Positions 38,986 through 48,618 are shown, counted from the first letter of the stretch. The stretch is DNA of 64,000 nucleotides from Clostridia bacterium (GCA_900770415.1 CAAGKN010000004.1:69657-133656), one strand, 5' to 3'. Program-made: numbers and translations. Notes: generated by a model not told the origin, from the letters alone.

Positions 38986-40047
38986 ATGAATTATAAAATG
39001 CGTGCTTTAAGAGAAAAAATGAAAAGTTTAAATTTAGAAGGAATGATAGTAACTAATCCAATCAATATTAGATACTTAACCAACATTACTTCAGAAGGAA
39101 CTTTGCTAATAACAAGAAAAGAAAACATATTTATAACATATACAATGTACATAGAGGCAGTAAACAGTGTTCTTACTATAAATGATGACATAATAGTAAT
39201 GGATTATAGAGATATAAGCAAGGAAGAATACGAAAATTTCTTTACATTTTGTGAAAACGTAGGATTTGAAGAAAATCACGTAACATATAAGCAATATAAA
39301 AACATAAAACAAACATATAAGGCGAACGAGCTGGTAGAAACAGAAGGAATAATAGAAAAACAAAGAATAATTAAAGATGAAGAAGAAATAAATAAAATTA
39401 GAAAAGCATGTGAAATTACAGACAATTGCTTTACTTATTTATTAAGCTATATAAAAATAGGAATGACAGAAAAGCAAATTGCTTTAGAAATAGAAAGATA
39501 TTTTAAAACAAACGGAGCAGACGGAGTTTCATTTGCCCCAATAGTAGCAATTGGAGAAAACTCATCAGTTCCACATTGGGTTCCAGGAGATAGAAAAGTA
39601 GAAATGGCAGATCCAATACTAATAGATATGGGTTGCAAATATGATGGATATTGTTCAGATATGACAAGAACCATATTTATGGGATGCATACTAGAAGAAA
39701 TAAAACCTGTATATGATTTAGCATTAAAGAATCTTGAACTTTCAACAAAAGAAATAACAGATGGCTATACAATAAAAACAGCAGCCAACATGGTTGAAAG
39801 TGATTTTAAAGTGAATGGCTATAATTTAATTCATGCATTAGGCCATGGAGTAGGATTAGAAGTGCACGAACTACCATTTATTAGATTAAAAAATGAAGCA
39901 AGTTTTAAAGAAAATATGGTTATTGCAGACGAACCTGGAATATATTTACCAGGAAGATATGGAATAAGAATAGAAGATACTTTATTAGTTACAAAAAATG
40001 GCTCAGAAAGACTAACAAAATCAGAAAGAGGATATGTTGTAATATAG
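38986..40047 (+). CDS. M24 family Xaa-Pro peptidase
   Basis: 353 residues: a creatinase-type N-terminal domain, then the pita-bread metallopeptidase with DMGCKYDGYCSDMTRT near residue 210, HALGHGVGLEVHE near 284 and IADEPGIYLPG near 311, giving the two-metal ligands. It removes residues before proline in peptides. In many Firmicutes this gene is followed directly by efp; here two unknown genes and a repeat lie between. Confidence 0.93.
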   Translation: MNYKMRALREKMKSLNLEGMIVTNPINIRYLTNITSEGTLLITRKENIFITYTMYIEAVNSVLTINDDIIVMDYRDISKEEYENFFTFCENVGFEENHVTYKQYKNIKQTYKANELVETEGIIEKQRIIKDEEEINKIRKACEITDNCFTYLLSYIKIGMTEKQIALEIERYFKTNGADGVSFAPIVAIGENSSVPHWVPGDRKVEMADPILIDMGCKYDGYCSDMTRTIFMGCILEEIKPVYDLALKNLELSTKEITDGYTIKTAANMVESDFKVNGYNLIHALGHGVGLEVHELPFIRLKNEASFKENMVIADEPGIYLPGRYGIRIEDTLLVTKNGSERLTKSERGYVVI

Positions 40048-40061
40048 TAAAGTAGATATAA

Positions 40062-40108
40062 ACAGCACCTTCAAAATTAGCAAAAAGCTAGTTATTTGAA
40101 GGTGCTAT
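40062..40108 (+). terminator. Probable terminator of the asp23-to-peptidase run
   Basis: AGCACCTTCAAA pairs with TTTGAAGGTGCT around an inner CTAG/TAG region, followed by ATTTTAT. Confidence 0.75.
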
Positions 40109-40115
40109 TTTATAT

Positions 40116-40206
40116 GCTATAATCGCTATTGCCTTTGAGATTGCCTCATTTCATTCGAAAACTCAAATCGGCGGGAACAAATGTCGACTAAAGTCGCTTT
40201 GTTCCC
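40116..40206 (+). repeat. Dispersed intergenic element, copy 2
   Basis: Matches the element at 22304-22392 over about 60 bases from GCTATAATCGCTATTGCCTT to AAACTCAAATCGGCG. The terminal hairpin here is GGGAACAAA with TTTGTTCCC, enclosing a GACT-AA-AGTC inner stem. A strong terminator-like hairpin (AGCACCTTC...GAAGGTGCT) precedes it at about 40062-40105. Confidence 0.85.
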
Positions 40207-40211
40207 AATAC

Positions 40212-40240
40212 TTGCAAAAATCTCCAAAAAGAGTTATAAT
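40212..40240 (+). promoter_or_regulatory. Sigma-A promoter of the unknown gene pair
   Basis: TTGCAA at 40212 and TATAAT at 40235, 17-base spacing, just after the dispersed element and 37 bases before the start codon. Confidence 0.8.
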
Positions 40241-40276
40241 ATTTACATAATGTGTCAAAATAAAAAGGAGGGTTTT

Positions 40277-42553
40277 ATGAAATCATTAGATAACCTTACA
40301 TTAGTGCAAATAGTTGATAAATATAGAGATATAATAGGAGATGATTTTGAGAATTTTATTTGTAGGATAATAGATAATCCAAAACTTAATTCTCGATTTA
40401 GAGATGCTATTGATGCAGAGATGATTATAAAAACAGACAAAAAAGAAAGGCAAAATATTGCATACAGAATAGTTATGGGAGTTATAGCTGATGATAGGTC
40501 AAAATCAAATAATAGCAATGACTTTAAAAGAAGAATCATTGCAGAAATAATGAGATCATATCCCGACAGAATAAAAGCTGGAACTAGACAAGAAATGAAA
40601 AAATTAATTTTAAGAAGTCCAATTGAGATATTTGAATTTAGAAGTGAGAGATATAAAGGAATAAATGAATATCAAATAATAACTGAAGATGAACCTAAAA
40701 GTATAGAGTCAATATATGATTATAAACAAAGACAATTGTTTAAAGCATTATTAAATGCAACAGCATTAACTGATATGAAATCAATTATAAAACCAAAATA
40801 TAGAGATCAGGTTTTATCAGTAGTTATGAGAAATGTCGCAATGGAGTATTTTATAGGCTATCAAAAAATGAGTGTACAAGAATTTAAAAACATATATGAT
40901 AAGGACGAAGTTGTTGTTGATATTGAAGATAGAGAATCCGAAGAAAAAATGATAGGATTACTAAAAGAATATTTTGCAGAAAATTTCCATTTAATAGATA
41001 AAAAAGCTTTGTTATTAAATATAGCAGCAAAATCAATGCTAGGACTTAGAATGTGTGAGGGAGAAAAGATAAAAAATGTATTATTAAGAGAAACGGATGA
41101 TGAAGAGAAAAAGGAAAAAATGGAAATGTCCATAATATCACTAAGAAGAATTTATAATGAATTGAAAAAAGGAAAGTATAATGGGCTAGAACATGAAATA
41201 TTAGACGATGATGGAAATTCAATTATAAAAATAACTTTAAAAGATGTAGAAGAATTTTTGTCAAGATGCACAGATACAAGATATCTTACTGATTTATATA
41301 TAGAAAAAATACATGAAAACTTAGCAAATGGTATTTTCCCAGAAGATTTAGAAGAATTAAGAATAGCAGGAGTTGGATTAGAAGATATTACTAATATAAC
41401 AAAAAGCTATGAAGATGAAGAAAACGAAGATAGGAAAGAAGAACTTTTACTTTCTGCAAATGCTCTTATAAAATATTTATTGAGAAATAGCAATATTAAA
41501 GAAGAGGATATTATAGATTTATATGTAGAAGGAAATACAAGTTTAAAATTAATAGGATCAATGGATTTAGAAATTCCTAAAGAGTATTTTGATAACAGAT
41601 TTATAGAACTCTTTAATGAAGATGTATATTTAGATACAGAGGAAACAAATTCTAAATTAAAAAGATATGGGGAATTATATGCTAAATTAAGAGAACAAGA
41701 ACATATAACAACCACCACTGATGAACTAATAGAGAGAATTTCTGGTATCTTTGGAGAAGAATTTGTACCAAATATAATAGAAGAATTATATAAGACTGGT
41801 GTTGTAAATATTGAAGAAGCAATAGAATGGCTTGGAGGAGAATTTTTAGCAGCTCAATATAAACAAGATGGATTACAGCCAGTAGAAATAAGAGAAATGT
41901 ATAATAAAGGAAAAATAAATTTACAAGAATTAGCTGGAATGATTAGTTTATTAGAAGACAATACAGAAAAATTTATGATAATTAGTAGTTTGTTCCCAGA
42001 ACCAGAAGCAATTGAAACAAGACAAGAACTTTCAGAAATATGTCTAGAATTAGACGAAGGAATAAAAGAAAAAGGTGGAAAAAAGAGAATCAAGAGAGAA
42101 GAAGCAGACAGAGATTATAATCAATACATTACAGATCCAACAGCAAGATTTATGTTGATAAAATTACTAGACGAAAATTACTCATTCAAAATGACTTTGG
42201 ATGGTCATGCTATAATGCATTTACCAAATTCAAACAGAGTATTAATAGAAAGAATGCTAGATAAAAACGGAAAACCATTTTATGGGGCAGCTACATATAT
42301 TTTAGATGAAGATTGCTTTGAAAGAAATGAAGATGCAATAGTAGTTGATAATAAAGTCAAAAGAAATAAATTAAGTCAAAATGCTGAATCTAGAGGAGTT
42401 GAAAAATTAATACATTCACCTACTGGTTGGGGAAAAGGTATTAAAGAAATCTTTGGAATTAATGAAGAAACAAAATCACCAGAAGAATTAGAACAAATTG
42501 AAAGGGCAATAAAAATAGTAGAAGAAAGCAGAAGAAAAATTGAAAGGGAATAA
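40277..42553 (+). CDS. Large helical protein of unknown function
   Basis: 758 residues starting at the ATG after AAAAGGAGGG; the in-frame ATG at 40181 lies in the dispersed element, before the promoter, and is rejected. The protein is acidic, nearly all helical, with repeated LxxLYxxG and EELYKTG-like segments (for example NIIEELYKTGVVNIEEAIEW near residue 500) that suggest short helical repeats. A C-terminal region near residue 630 (HAIMHLPNSNRVLIERMLDK) may be a separate domain. No membrane span or signal. I do not recognise it. It is probably co-transcribed with the next gene, one base after its stop. Confidence 0.6.
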   Translation: MKSLDNLTLVQIVDKYRDIIGDDFENFICRIIDNPKLNSRFRDAIDAEMIIKTDKKERQNIAYRIVMGVIADDRSKSNNSNDFKRRIIAEIMRSYPDRIKAGTRQEMKKLILRSPIEIFEFRSERYKGINEYQIITEDEPKSIESIYDYKQRQLFKALLNATALTDMKSIIKPKYRDQVLSVVMRNVAMEYFIGYQKMSVQEFKNIYDKDEVVVDIEDRESEEKMIGLLKEYFAENFHLIDKKALLLNIAAKSMLGLRMCEGEKIKNVLLRETDDEEKKEKMEMSIISLRRIYNELKKGKYNGLEHEILDDDGNSIIKITLKDVEEFLSRCTDTRYLTDLYIEKIHENLANGIFPEDLEELRIAGVGLEDITNITKSYEDEENEDRKEELLLSANALIKYLLRNSNIKEEDIIDLYVEGNTSLKLIGSMDLEIPKEYFDNRFIELFNEDVYLDTEETNSKLKRYGELYAKLREQEHITTTTDELIERISGIFGEEFVPNIIEELYKTGVVNIEEAIEWLGGEFLAAQYKQDGLQPVEIREMYNKGKINLQELAGMISLLEDNTEKFMIISSLFPEPEAIETRQELSEICLELDEGIKEKGGKKRIKREEADRDYNQYITDPTARFMLIKLLDENYSFKMTLDGHAIMHLPNSNRVLIERMLDKNGKPFYGAATYILDEDCFERNEDAIVVDNKVKRNKLSQNAESRGVEKLIHSPTGWGKGIKEIFGINEETKSPEELEQIERAIKIVEESRRKIERE

Positions 42554-42554
42554 A

Positions 42555-43376
42555 ATGATTGAATTTTTAGAATATAGTAATAAAGTAAAAGAACTATATA
42601 TAGGAAAAGACACAATCAACAAAGTTATTGAAGCATATAAAAAATCTATTATAGAAAATGAAGAATCAATAAAAAATATATATAATATTGATAAAAGATA
42701 TTGCAATATAAATTTCAATATTAAAAAAGCAATAGATTTATTAGAAACATATAAAGATAAAGAACCAATTCAAGATGTAAATAAGCAAGTAATATGTGTT
42801 ACATATTATGCTAATCCATATATAGCAATAAATCTATGTATGCAATCATTATTAAAAAAGACAGCAATAATATCATTAACAGAACATGGATTAACTAATA
42901 CAAATATGATTCTAATAAAAATATTTAATAAAGTATTAGAAGATTTTAAAATATGCAAAATGATAGAAAATAAAGAGCTTAATAAAGAGAGAAAAGAGTA
43001 CATATTAAAATATCAAATAAAGGTAATATGTGTTGGAAATACTAACACATATTGCTATTTTAAGAAAAACAACAAAAAAGAATTGGAATATGTTCCTTTT
43101 AAAAATATAGCAATATATTGTGATGACGAAGATTATTTAGATTTACAATTAGAGTTATATAAATATGCAGTAAAAAATGGAATAGAAGCGGAAGTATATG
43201 ATGATTTAGATGAATTTATAGAGTGCACACAAAATGATTATAAATTGGAATACTTAATTACATTCATAAAAGATGAAAAAACAAAAGAACTCTTGGAAAA
43301 AGAACTAGAAAAAGATAAATTATATATCAACAAAAATCCATTTAAAAACGAGAGTTTTAAAATAGATATAGTATAA
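42555..43376 (+). CDS. Unknown protein, possibly a degenerate aldehyde-dehydrogenase fold
   Basis: 273 residues from the ATG at 42555, one base after the previous stop. A segment VICVTYYANPYIAINLCMQS near residue 78 followed by alternating strands and helices faintly resembles the cofactor domain of ALDH or gamma-glutamyl phosphate reductase, and IYINKNPF-like text near the end adds to that. No catalytic cysteine motif is clear. This is a weak impression and the function is unknown. Pairing with the 758-residue protein suggests a joint role. Confidence 0.5.
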   Translation: MIEFLEYSNKVKELYIGKDTINKVIEAYKKSIIENEESIKNIYNIDKRYCNINFNIKKAIDLLETYKDKEPIQDVNKQVICVTYYANPYIAINLCMQSLLKKTAIISLTEHGLTNTNMILIKIFNKVLEDFKICKMIENKELNKERKEYILKYQIKVICVGNTNTYCYFKKNNKKELEYVPFKNIAIYCDDEDYLDLQLELYKYAVKNGIEAEVYDDLDEFIECTQNDYKLEYLITFIKDEKTKELLEKELEKDKLYINKNPFKNESFKIDIV

Positions 43377-43450
43377 TACTTGATTTTTTCCATAAAATAT
43401 ATTAAAATAAAAAAGATTTATAGTAAAAAAATAGAAAAGAGGTATAAAAT

Positions 43451-44020
43451 ATGGCAGAAGTTTATATGGCAGGAGATGTAAGAAACGGAACAACATTTGA
43501 ATTAGAAGGTTCAGTATTTAAGGTTGTAGAATTTCAACACGTAAAACCAGGAAAAGGAGCAGCATTTGTAAGAACAAAATTAAAAAATGTAATAACAGGA
43601 GCTGTTTTAGAAAAAACATTTAATCCATCAGAAAAATTACAAGGAGCAGAAATAGAGAAAAAAGAAATGCAATACTTATATGATGATGGAGAGCTATACT
43701 ATTTTATGGATAATGAAACTTATGACCAATTACCATTAAATAAAGAAGATTTAGGAGACACTTTAAAATACTTAAAAGAAAATATGATAGTAAAAATATT
43801 ATCATTCAAAGGAAAAGTATTTGCAGTAGAACCACCTATATTTGTTGAATTAAAAGTTACATATACAGAACCAGGATTCGCTGGAAACACAGCAGGTGCA
43901 GGACAAACAAAACCAGCAGAACTAGAAACAGGTTACACAATAAATGTACCACTATTTGTTAATACAGATGATGTTATTAGAATAGATACAAGAACTGGCG
44001 AATATATGGAAAGAATCTAG
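43451..44020 (+). CDS. efp: Elongation factor P
   Basis: 189 residues with the three-domain EF-P layout: the KOW-like N-terminus with the loop KPGKGAAFVRTKLKN carrying the modifiable Lys near residue 33, then two OB folds ending in VNTDDVIRIDTRTGEYMER. EF-P relieves ribosome stalling at polyproline. AGAGGTATAAAAT precedes the start. Confidence 0.97.
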   Translation: MAEVYMAGDVRNGTTFELEGSVFKVVEFQHVKPGKGAAFVRTKLKNVITGAVLEKTFNPSEKLQGAEIEKKEMQYLYDDGELYYFMDNETYDQLPLNKEDLGDTLKYLKENMIVKILSFKGKVFAVEPPIFVELKVTYTEPGFAGNTAGAGQTKPAELETGYTINVPLFVNTDDVIRIDTRTGEYMERI

Positions 44021-44039
44021 AACTGAAAGGAAAACAATA

Positions 44040-44501
44040 ATGTCTAACTTAAATGTAAAATTTAAAAAAGTTTTGGATGATTTAGAAAAAAATATTCAAA
44101 ACAAAGAAGATTTAGAATATATAAAGGTACAAATATTTAATTTGTACAATATGTTTTTTGACGAAGTAAACAGAATGGAAGAAATGTCAGCAACAAGAAT
44201 GGAAACATTAGCACAATCACAAGCGGTATTACAAGAAAGAGTAGAAAAACTAGAGAATCAATTAAAATCTATGGAAAAAGAACTTTATATAGATGAAGAA
44301 AGCGACTTTGCTATTACTTGCCCATATTGTAATGCAGAATTTGTGGTTGACTATGACGAATTAAAAGAAGAAATACAATGCCCAGAATGTAACAATATAA
44401 TAGAGTTAGACTGGGGAGATGAATGTGAAGAGCATGATGGATGCTGTGGACATGATTGTTCACATTGTAACCATGACGAAGATGATGAAGAAGATATGTA
44501 A
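44040..44501 (+). CDS. Zinc-ribbon protein (CD1247 N-terminal-domain type)
   Basis: 153 residues: a helical and coiled-coil first half (residues 1-85) then a zinc ribbon with CPYC and CPEC near residues 97 and 115, and a His/Cys/Asp-rich tail (CCGHDCSHCNHDED). It resembles the conserved Clostridia protein next to efp. The tail could bind further metal. Function not established. Confidence 0.75.
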   Translation: MSNLNVKFKKVLDDLEKNIQNKEDLEYIKVQIFNLYNMFFDEVNRMEEMSATRMETLAQSQAVLQERVEKLENQLKSMEKELYIDEESDFAITCPYCNAEFVVDYDELKEEIQCPECNNIIELDWGDECEEHDGCCGHDCSHCNHDEDDEEDM

Positions 44502-44528
44502 AAAGGTGTTTTTATGACGCCTTTTTTT
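44500..44528 (+). terminator. Rho-independent terminator
   Basis: AAAGGTGT pairs with ACGCCTTT, one G-U pair, and is followed by a long T run. Confidence 0.85.
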
Positions 44529-44553
44529 ATTGTATAGGAAAAAGGAGGAAACT

Positions 44554-46455
44554 ATGTCAAATAAGATGCTATATAAAATACAGCAAGAAAAACATAATGA
44601 AAAGGATTTAAAAAAGATAATTTCTGAATATCCAGAAATAAAATTTGTATCTCTTATGGGAATAGACTTGTACGGAAATGGAACAGAAGAAAAAATACCA
44701 ATAACTATATTTCTAAAAAATATCAATGACTTTTTAGAAGGAATAGCTGTGCAAACAGATGGGTCTTCTGTTGCATTGCCGGGAATAGCTACATTAAATG
44801 ATGCAAAAATAGATATGATAGTTGATAAAGAATGCGATTGGTTTATAGATTATAATTATTCCTTATTAGATGAAGAAACTAATAAACCAGTTGGAACAAT
44901 AGTAATACCAGCCTTTTTACAACATGGGGGAGTTGCTGTAGATTCTAGAAGTATACTTAAACGAGCAGAAGGAACATTTAAAAGTGAAATACTAAAACTA
45001 ATAAAAGAAAATCCAAATAGTATAAAAAATATGAGTATAGAAACAGAAGAAATTAAACAAATAGAACTAGATACGGCAGCAGAACTAGAGTTCTGGGTAA
45101 AAACTCCAAATGATAAAGCTGAAATAGAAGCATTAACAACTTCTGAATGTTTACAAGAACAATATTGGACAAAAATAAATGGTCCTGTAAGAACTGCATT
45201 AGAAGAAACCTTAATTTGTATGGATAAGTATCAACTAGAACCAGAAATGGGACATAAAGAGGTCGGAGGAATAAAAGCAAAATTAGACAATAACGGGAAA
45301 TATAGTCACGTAATGGAACAGCTAGAGATAGATTGGAGATATTCTAATCCTATGCAAACAGCAGATAATCAAATGTTTATAAAAAACCTAGTACAAGAAA
45401 TATTTATAATTAATGGATTAGAAACAACTTTTATGTCCAAACCTATAGATGATGTGGCAGGAAACGGAATGCATCTACATCTTGGAGCAAAAATTAGACT
45501 AAAAAATGGCAAAAAAATTAATTTATTTAATGGAACCAACGAAGACTTTTTAGGGAGAATTGGATATGGTGCTTTAATGGGAATTCTAAAAAACTATGAA
45601 GTAATGAATCCATTTATATCATCTACACATGATTCTTTAAAAAGATTAAAACCTGGATATGAAGCTCCTGTATGTATAGTAACTTCGTTGGGGGTAAACC
45701 CAAAGATACCTTCAAGAAATAGAACAGTATTAGTATCATTAATAAAAGATCTTGATAATAAAATGGCAACTAGATTTGAACTAAGATCTCCAAATCCAAA
45801 AACTAATATATATTTAGCAACAGCAGTTTCATATATGGCAATGTTAGATGGAATAAAGTATGCAATAAATAAAGACAAAACAGAAGAAGAACTTTTAAAT
45901 GAATTATCTAAAAAGCATGGAGAAGAAACAGACTATTTAGAAAAAGAAAGAGAGTATAGAAGCGAAGAAGATGTGTTTGAATATTATACAACAGAAGAAA
46001 GAGAAAAATTATTTGGAATAGCACCTAAAAGTGTCTATGAAAACATAGAAAATTTGGATAAATGTAAAAACAAATTAGAAGTATTAAAATTCAACAATGT
46101 TTTTAATGATAAAATTATAAATTCATTTAAAATATCGGCTATAAAAAGATGGAAAGAAGAACTATGTAAAAGAATAATAAATGAATATACAGATGAGATT
46201 AGAGAATACAAGATAGTACATAATGTAGAAAAAGCATTAGATAATGATTTGGCAAACTGGTCTAAGATAAACGAAATAAGAAAATACATAGCTAAAGACT
46301 CAACACATTATAATTGTTTGTTTACAAGAATTAAAGATGCAATAAAGGAAGAAAAATATAAAGAAGCATCAGATTTGTCTGTTGAGTTGGAAAATAAAAT
46401 AGAGAAACTAAGAAAAATGTATCATGACTATACAAAAAATATATTAGACTTGTAA
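44554..46455 (+). CDS. Large glutamine synthetase
   Basis: 633 residues starting at the ATG after AAAGGAGGAAA (44530 precedes that site). The catalytic domain has a Glu-containing AAELEFWVKT segment near residue 176, GNGMHLHLGAK near 305 with the metal/ATP His, and a FELRSPNPKTNIYLA segment near 410. The protein is longer than GlnA type I (about 440) and has an extra C-terminal helical region of about 150 residues. Such long glutamine synthetases occur in Clostridia. It makes glutamine from glutamate and ammonia; another gamma-glutamyl substrate cannot be excluded. Confidence 0.85.
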   Translation: MSNKMLYKIQQEKHNEKDLKKIISEYPEIKFVSLMGIDLYGNGTEEKIPITIFLKNINDFLEGIAVQTDGSSVALPGIATLNDAKIDMIVDKECDWFIDYNYSLLDEETNKPVGTIVIPAFLQHGGVAVDSRSILKRAEGTFKSEILKLIKENPNSIKNMSIETEEIKQIELDTAAELEFWVKTPNDKAEIEALTTSECLQEQYWTKINGPVRTALEETLICMDKYQLEPEMGHKEVGGIKAKLDNNGKYSHVMEQLEIDWRYSNPMQTADNQMFIKNLVQEIFIINGLETTFMSKPIDDVAGNGMHLHLGAKIRLKNGKKINLFNGTNEDFLGRIGYGALMGILKNYEVMNPFISSTHDSLKRLKPGYEAPVCIVTSLGVNPKIPSRNRTVLVSLIKDLDNKMATRFELRSPNPKTNIYLATAVSYMAMLDGIKYAINKDKTEEELLNELSKKHGEETDYLEKEREYRSEEDVFEYYTTEEREKLFGIAPKSVYENIENLDKCKNKLEVLKFNNVFNDKIINSFKISAIKRWKEELCKRIINEYTDEIREYKIVHNVEKALDNDLANWSKINEIRKYIAKDSTHYNCLFTRIKDAIKEEKYKEASDLSVELENKIEKLRKMYHDYTKNILDL

Positions 46456-47052
46456 TTAAAAATAATTTAAAGGATTGACGGCTTTGCCGTCTTTTCTTAT
46501 TGCAAAATGAAGATGAGGACCAGTTGTTGCTCCATTAGTAGGATTTCCATTACTATCTTTATATGGATTGTTATTAACACCATAAACATTTTTAGGACCT
46601 ACTTTTGCAATAACTTGACCTTTATTTACTATTTGACCAGGATATACTAAAAAACTTGGAGATACATGAGAATAAATAAAAACAAGATTTCCAGATTCTA
46701 CTTTTACAGTAAAACCATTTGCACCATAAAAGCCTAAATAGGAAACAACACCAGTTGATGCAGAAATAATGTTTGAACCTGCAGGAACTGCAACGTCTAT
46801 TCCACCATGATATGAACCAGCGCCAGAGGTCGGAGATTTTCTATAACCGAAATTAGAAGTAATATTATTATAACCGGGAACAGGCCAAGCAAAGTTGGAC
46901 ATCGATGTAGACAAATATTGCGATTCGTTAGAACTTGGAGTATATGTTAAAACATAGCCAGAAGAGCTAAAGATAGGAATAAAAAAACATAATCCAAAAA
47001 TTAAAGTAAATGTAAAAGCGATAATTAGAAAATAAAAGGAACGAAATTTCAT
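46456..47052 (-). CDS. M23 family (LytM) peptidase, membrane anchored
   Basis: 198 residues with one N-terminal membrane helix (4-26). The LytM domain has NFGYRKSPTSGAGSYHGGID near residue 65 with the first zinc His, SHVSP near 128, and GPHLHFAIRKDG near 178 with the HxH pair. It cuts peptide cross-links in the cell wall or, in sporulating cells, acts as a SpoIIQ-like protein; the short form leaves this open. It faces the glutamine synthetase gene tail to tail with no gap. Confidence 0.88.
   Translation of the reverse strand: MKFRSFYFLIIAFTFTLIFGLCFFIPIFSSSGYVLTYTPSSNESQYLSTSMSNFAWPVPGYNNITSNFGYRKSPTSGAGSYHGGIDVAVPAGSNIISASTGVVSYLGFYGANGFTVKVESGNLVFIYSHVSPSFLVYPGQIVNKGQVIAKVGPKNVYGVNNNPYKDSNGNPTNGATTGPHLHFAIRKDGKAVNPLNYF
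46477..46497. terminator. Terminator hairpin inside the end of the M23 gene
   Basis: GACGGC-TTT-GCCGTC with CTTTTCTTATT after it on the + strand. It can end glutamine synthetase transcripts while lying within the last codons of the opposing gene. Confidence 0.75.
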
Positions 47053-47202
47053 AAAGAACCTCCAAAAACAATAAGAAAGGTATTTTTATAAATATACCTT
47101 TGAAAAAAATAAGAGCGAATAATAAAAAATACAAACTCGCCCCAATATTTATATTTTGATTTAAGTTATATATTATTAATTATTCACTCTTAATTCTTGC
47201 GT

Positions 47203-47277
47203 TGGCAGGGGTAGAAGGACTCGAACCCTCACAGGCGGTTTTGGAGACCGATGTGCTACCATTGACACTATACCCCT
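47203..47277 (-). tRNA. tRNA-Trp (anticodon CCA)
   Basis: Read on the minus strand: acceptor AGGGGTA with TACCCCT, anticodon loop CTCCAAA giving CCA, T-arm GGGTTCGAGTCC, and encoded CCA end. Confidence 0.96.
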
Positions 47278-47343
47278 AAAAATAAAGTACTTATTTATAT
47301 TAGCACATATTTTAATTATATGCAAGTAAAAAATAAAAATTTC

Positions 47344-47372
47344 TTGACTTATACGAACTTATGTTCTATAAT
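47344..47372 (+). promoter_or_regulatory. Promoter of dinB
   Basis: TTGACT at 47344 and TATAAT at 47367 with 17-base spacing, 15 bases before the start codon. Confidence 0.88.
47354..47367 (+). promoter_or_regulatory. LexA (SOS) box over the dinB promoter
   Basis: CGAACTTATGTTCT matches the Gram-positive LexA operator CGAACnnnnGTTCG at 9 of the 10 fixed positions. It fills the spacer between -35 and -10, an ideal place for repression until DNA damage. Confidence 0.88.
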
Positions 47373-47387
47373 GACCTTGGTGATAAT

Positions 47388-48590
47388 ATGGAAAGAAAAA
47401 TTATGCATATAGACGTAAATAATGCATTTTTATCTTGGTCAGCTTTAGATCTGTTAAGCAAAGGCGAAACAGTAGATATACGAACAGTCCCAGCAATCAT
47501 AGGTGGAGACGAGAATAGAAGAGCTGGAATAGTTTTAGCAAAAAGTAATATAGCAAAACAATTTGGAATAGTAACAGGAGAAACCATATACCAAGCAAGA
47601 AAAAAGTGTCCAAGTATAAAAGTTTTTCCAGGAAATTATAAAATGTATAGAGAATATTCAAATAAATTATATAATCTTCTATTAAACTATACAGATGAAA
47701 TAGAAAGATATTCAATAGATGAGTGCTTTTTAGATATGACCAAATTTTTAATGAAATCTACTCTAGAAGAAAAAGCAATTGAAATACAAAAAAGAGTAAA
47801 TGAAGAACTAGGCTTTACAGTAAATATAGGACTAAGCAACAACAAACTACTAGCTAAAATGGCTTCAGATTTTGAAAAGCCAAACAAAATACATACTTTA
47901 TATCCAAAAGAAATTCAAAATAAAATGTGGCCATTACCAGTAGGCGAATTATTTATGCTAGGCAGAAAAAGTGTTCCTAAATTATATAATATGCATATAA
48001 AAACAATTGGAGATTTAGCAAAAGCAAATATTAATGAATTAACTAATAAATTTGGAAAACATGGCAAAATGATGTGGGAATATGCAAATGGTATAGATGA
48101 GTCAGAAGTTATATATAATTATGGCCCACCAAAAAGCATAGGAAATTCTACAACTCTTGCAAAAGATGTAGGTAATTTAGAAACTTTAAATGAAATATTG
48201 CTAACACTTGCAGAGCATGTTGCATATAGGTTAAGAAAATACAAAATGGTTGCAAATGTTGTAAATGTTGGCTTAAGAACAAAAGATTTTAAAGATTTTT
48301 CTCATCAAAAAAAGTTAGATTTTGCAACAGCAAATACAAAAGATATATATTTAAAAGCAAAAGAGTTATTAAGAGAAATGTATAATGGAGAAGAGATTAG
48401 ATTAGTAGCTTTAAGAGTAGATAAATTAACAAATAAAAATGAAGCACAAATTTCATTGTTTGAAACAGAAAAAGAACGAAAACAAGAAAAATTGGATGAA
48501 GTTTTGGACAACTTAAAGGAAAAATATGGTTACGAAAAAATTACAAGAGCTGGCAAAATGGGAATTGAAAAGAATATAAAATTAAAGTAA
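47388..48590 (+). CDS. dinB: DNA polymerase IV (Y family)
   Basis: 400 residues. Catalytic motifs: MHIDVNNAFLSWSALDLL near the N-terminus and RYSIDECFLDMT near residue 105 with the SIDE motif, then NIGLSNNKLLAKMASDFEKP near 145 and a little-finger domain. The family copies damaged DNA with low fidelity. The ATG at 47388 follows TTGGTG; the upstream in-frame ATG at 47361 lies within the promoter. Expression is probably SOS-controlled. Confidence 0.95.
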   Translation: MERKIMHIDVNNAFLSWSALDLLSKGETVDIRTVPAIIGGDENRRAGIVLAKSNIAKQFGIVTGETIYQARKKCPSIKVFPGNYKMYREYSNKLYNLLLNYTDEIERYSIDECFLDMTKFLMKSTLEEKAIEIQKRVNEELGFTVNIGLSNNKLLAKMASDFEKPNKIHTLYPKEIQNKMWPLPVGELFMLGRKSVPKLYNMHIKTIGDLAKANINELTNKFGKHGKMMWEYANGIDESEVIYNYGPPKSIGNSTTLAKDVGNLETLNEILLTLAEHVAYRLRKYKMVANVVNVGLRTKDFKDFSHQKKLDFATANTKDIYLKAKELLREMYNGEEIRLVALRVDKLTNKNEAQISLFETEKERKQEKLDEVLDNLKEKYGYEKITRAGKMGIEKNIKLK

Positions 48591-48618
48591 TACTACTGTA
48601 ATATTTCTGTAACACAAA

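Noticed and set aside
40181..40276. Longer N-terminus for the 758-residue protein from the ATG at 40181
   Set aside because: That ATG lies in the dispersed repeat and upstream of the -10 box at 40235; the ATG at 40277 has a strong ribosome binding site.
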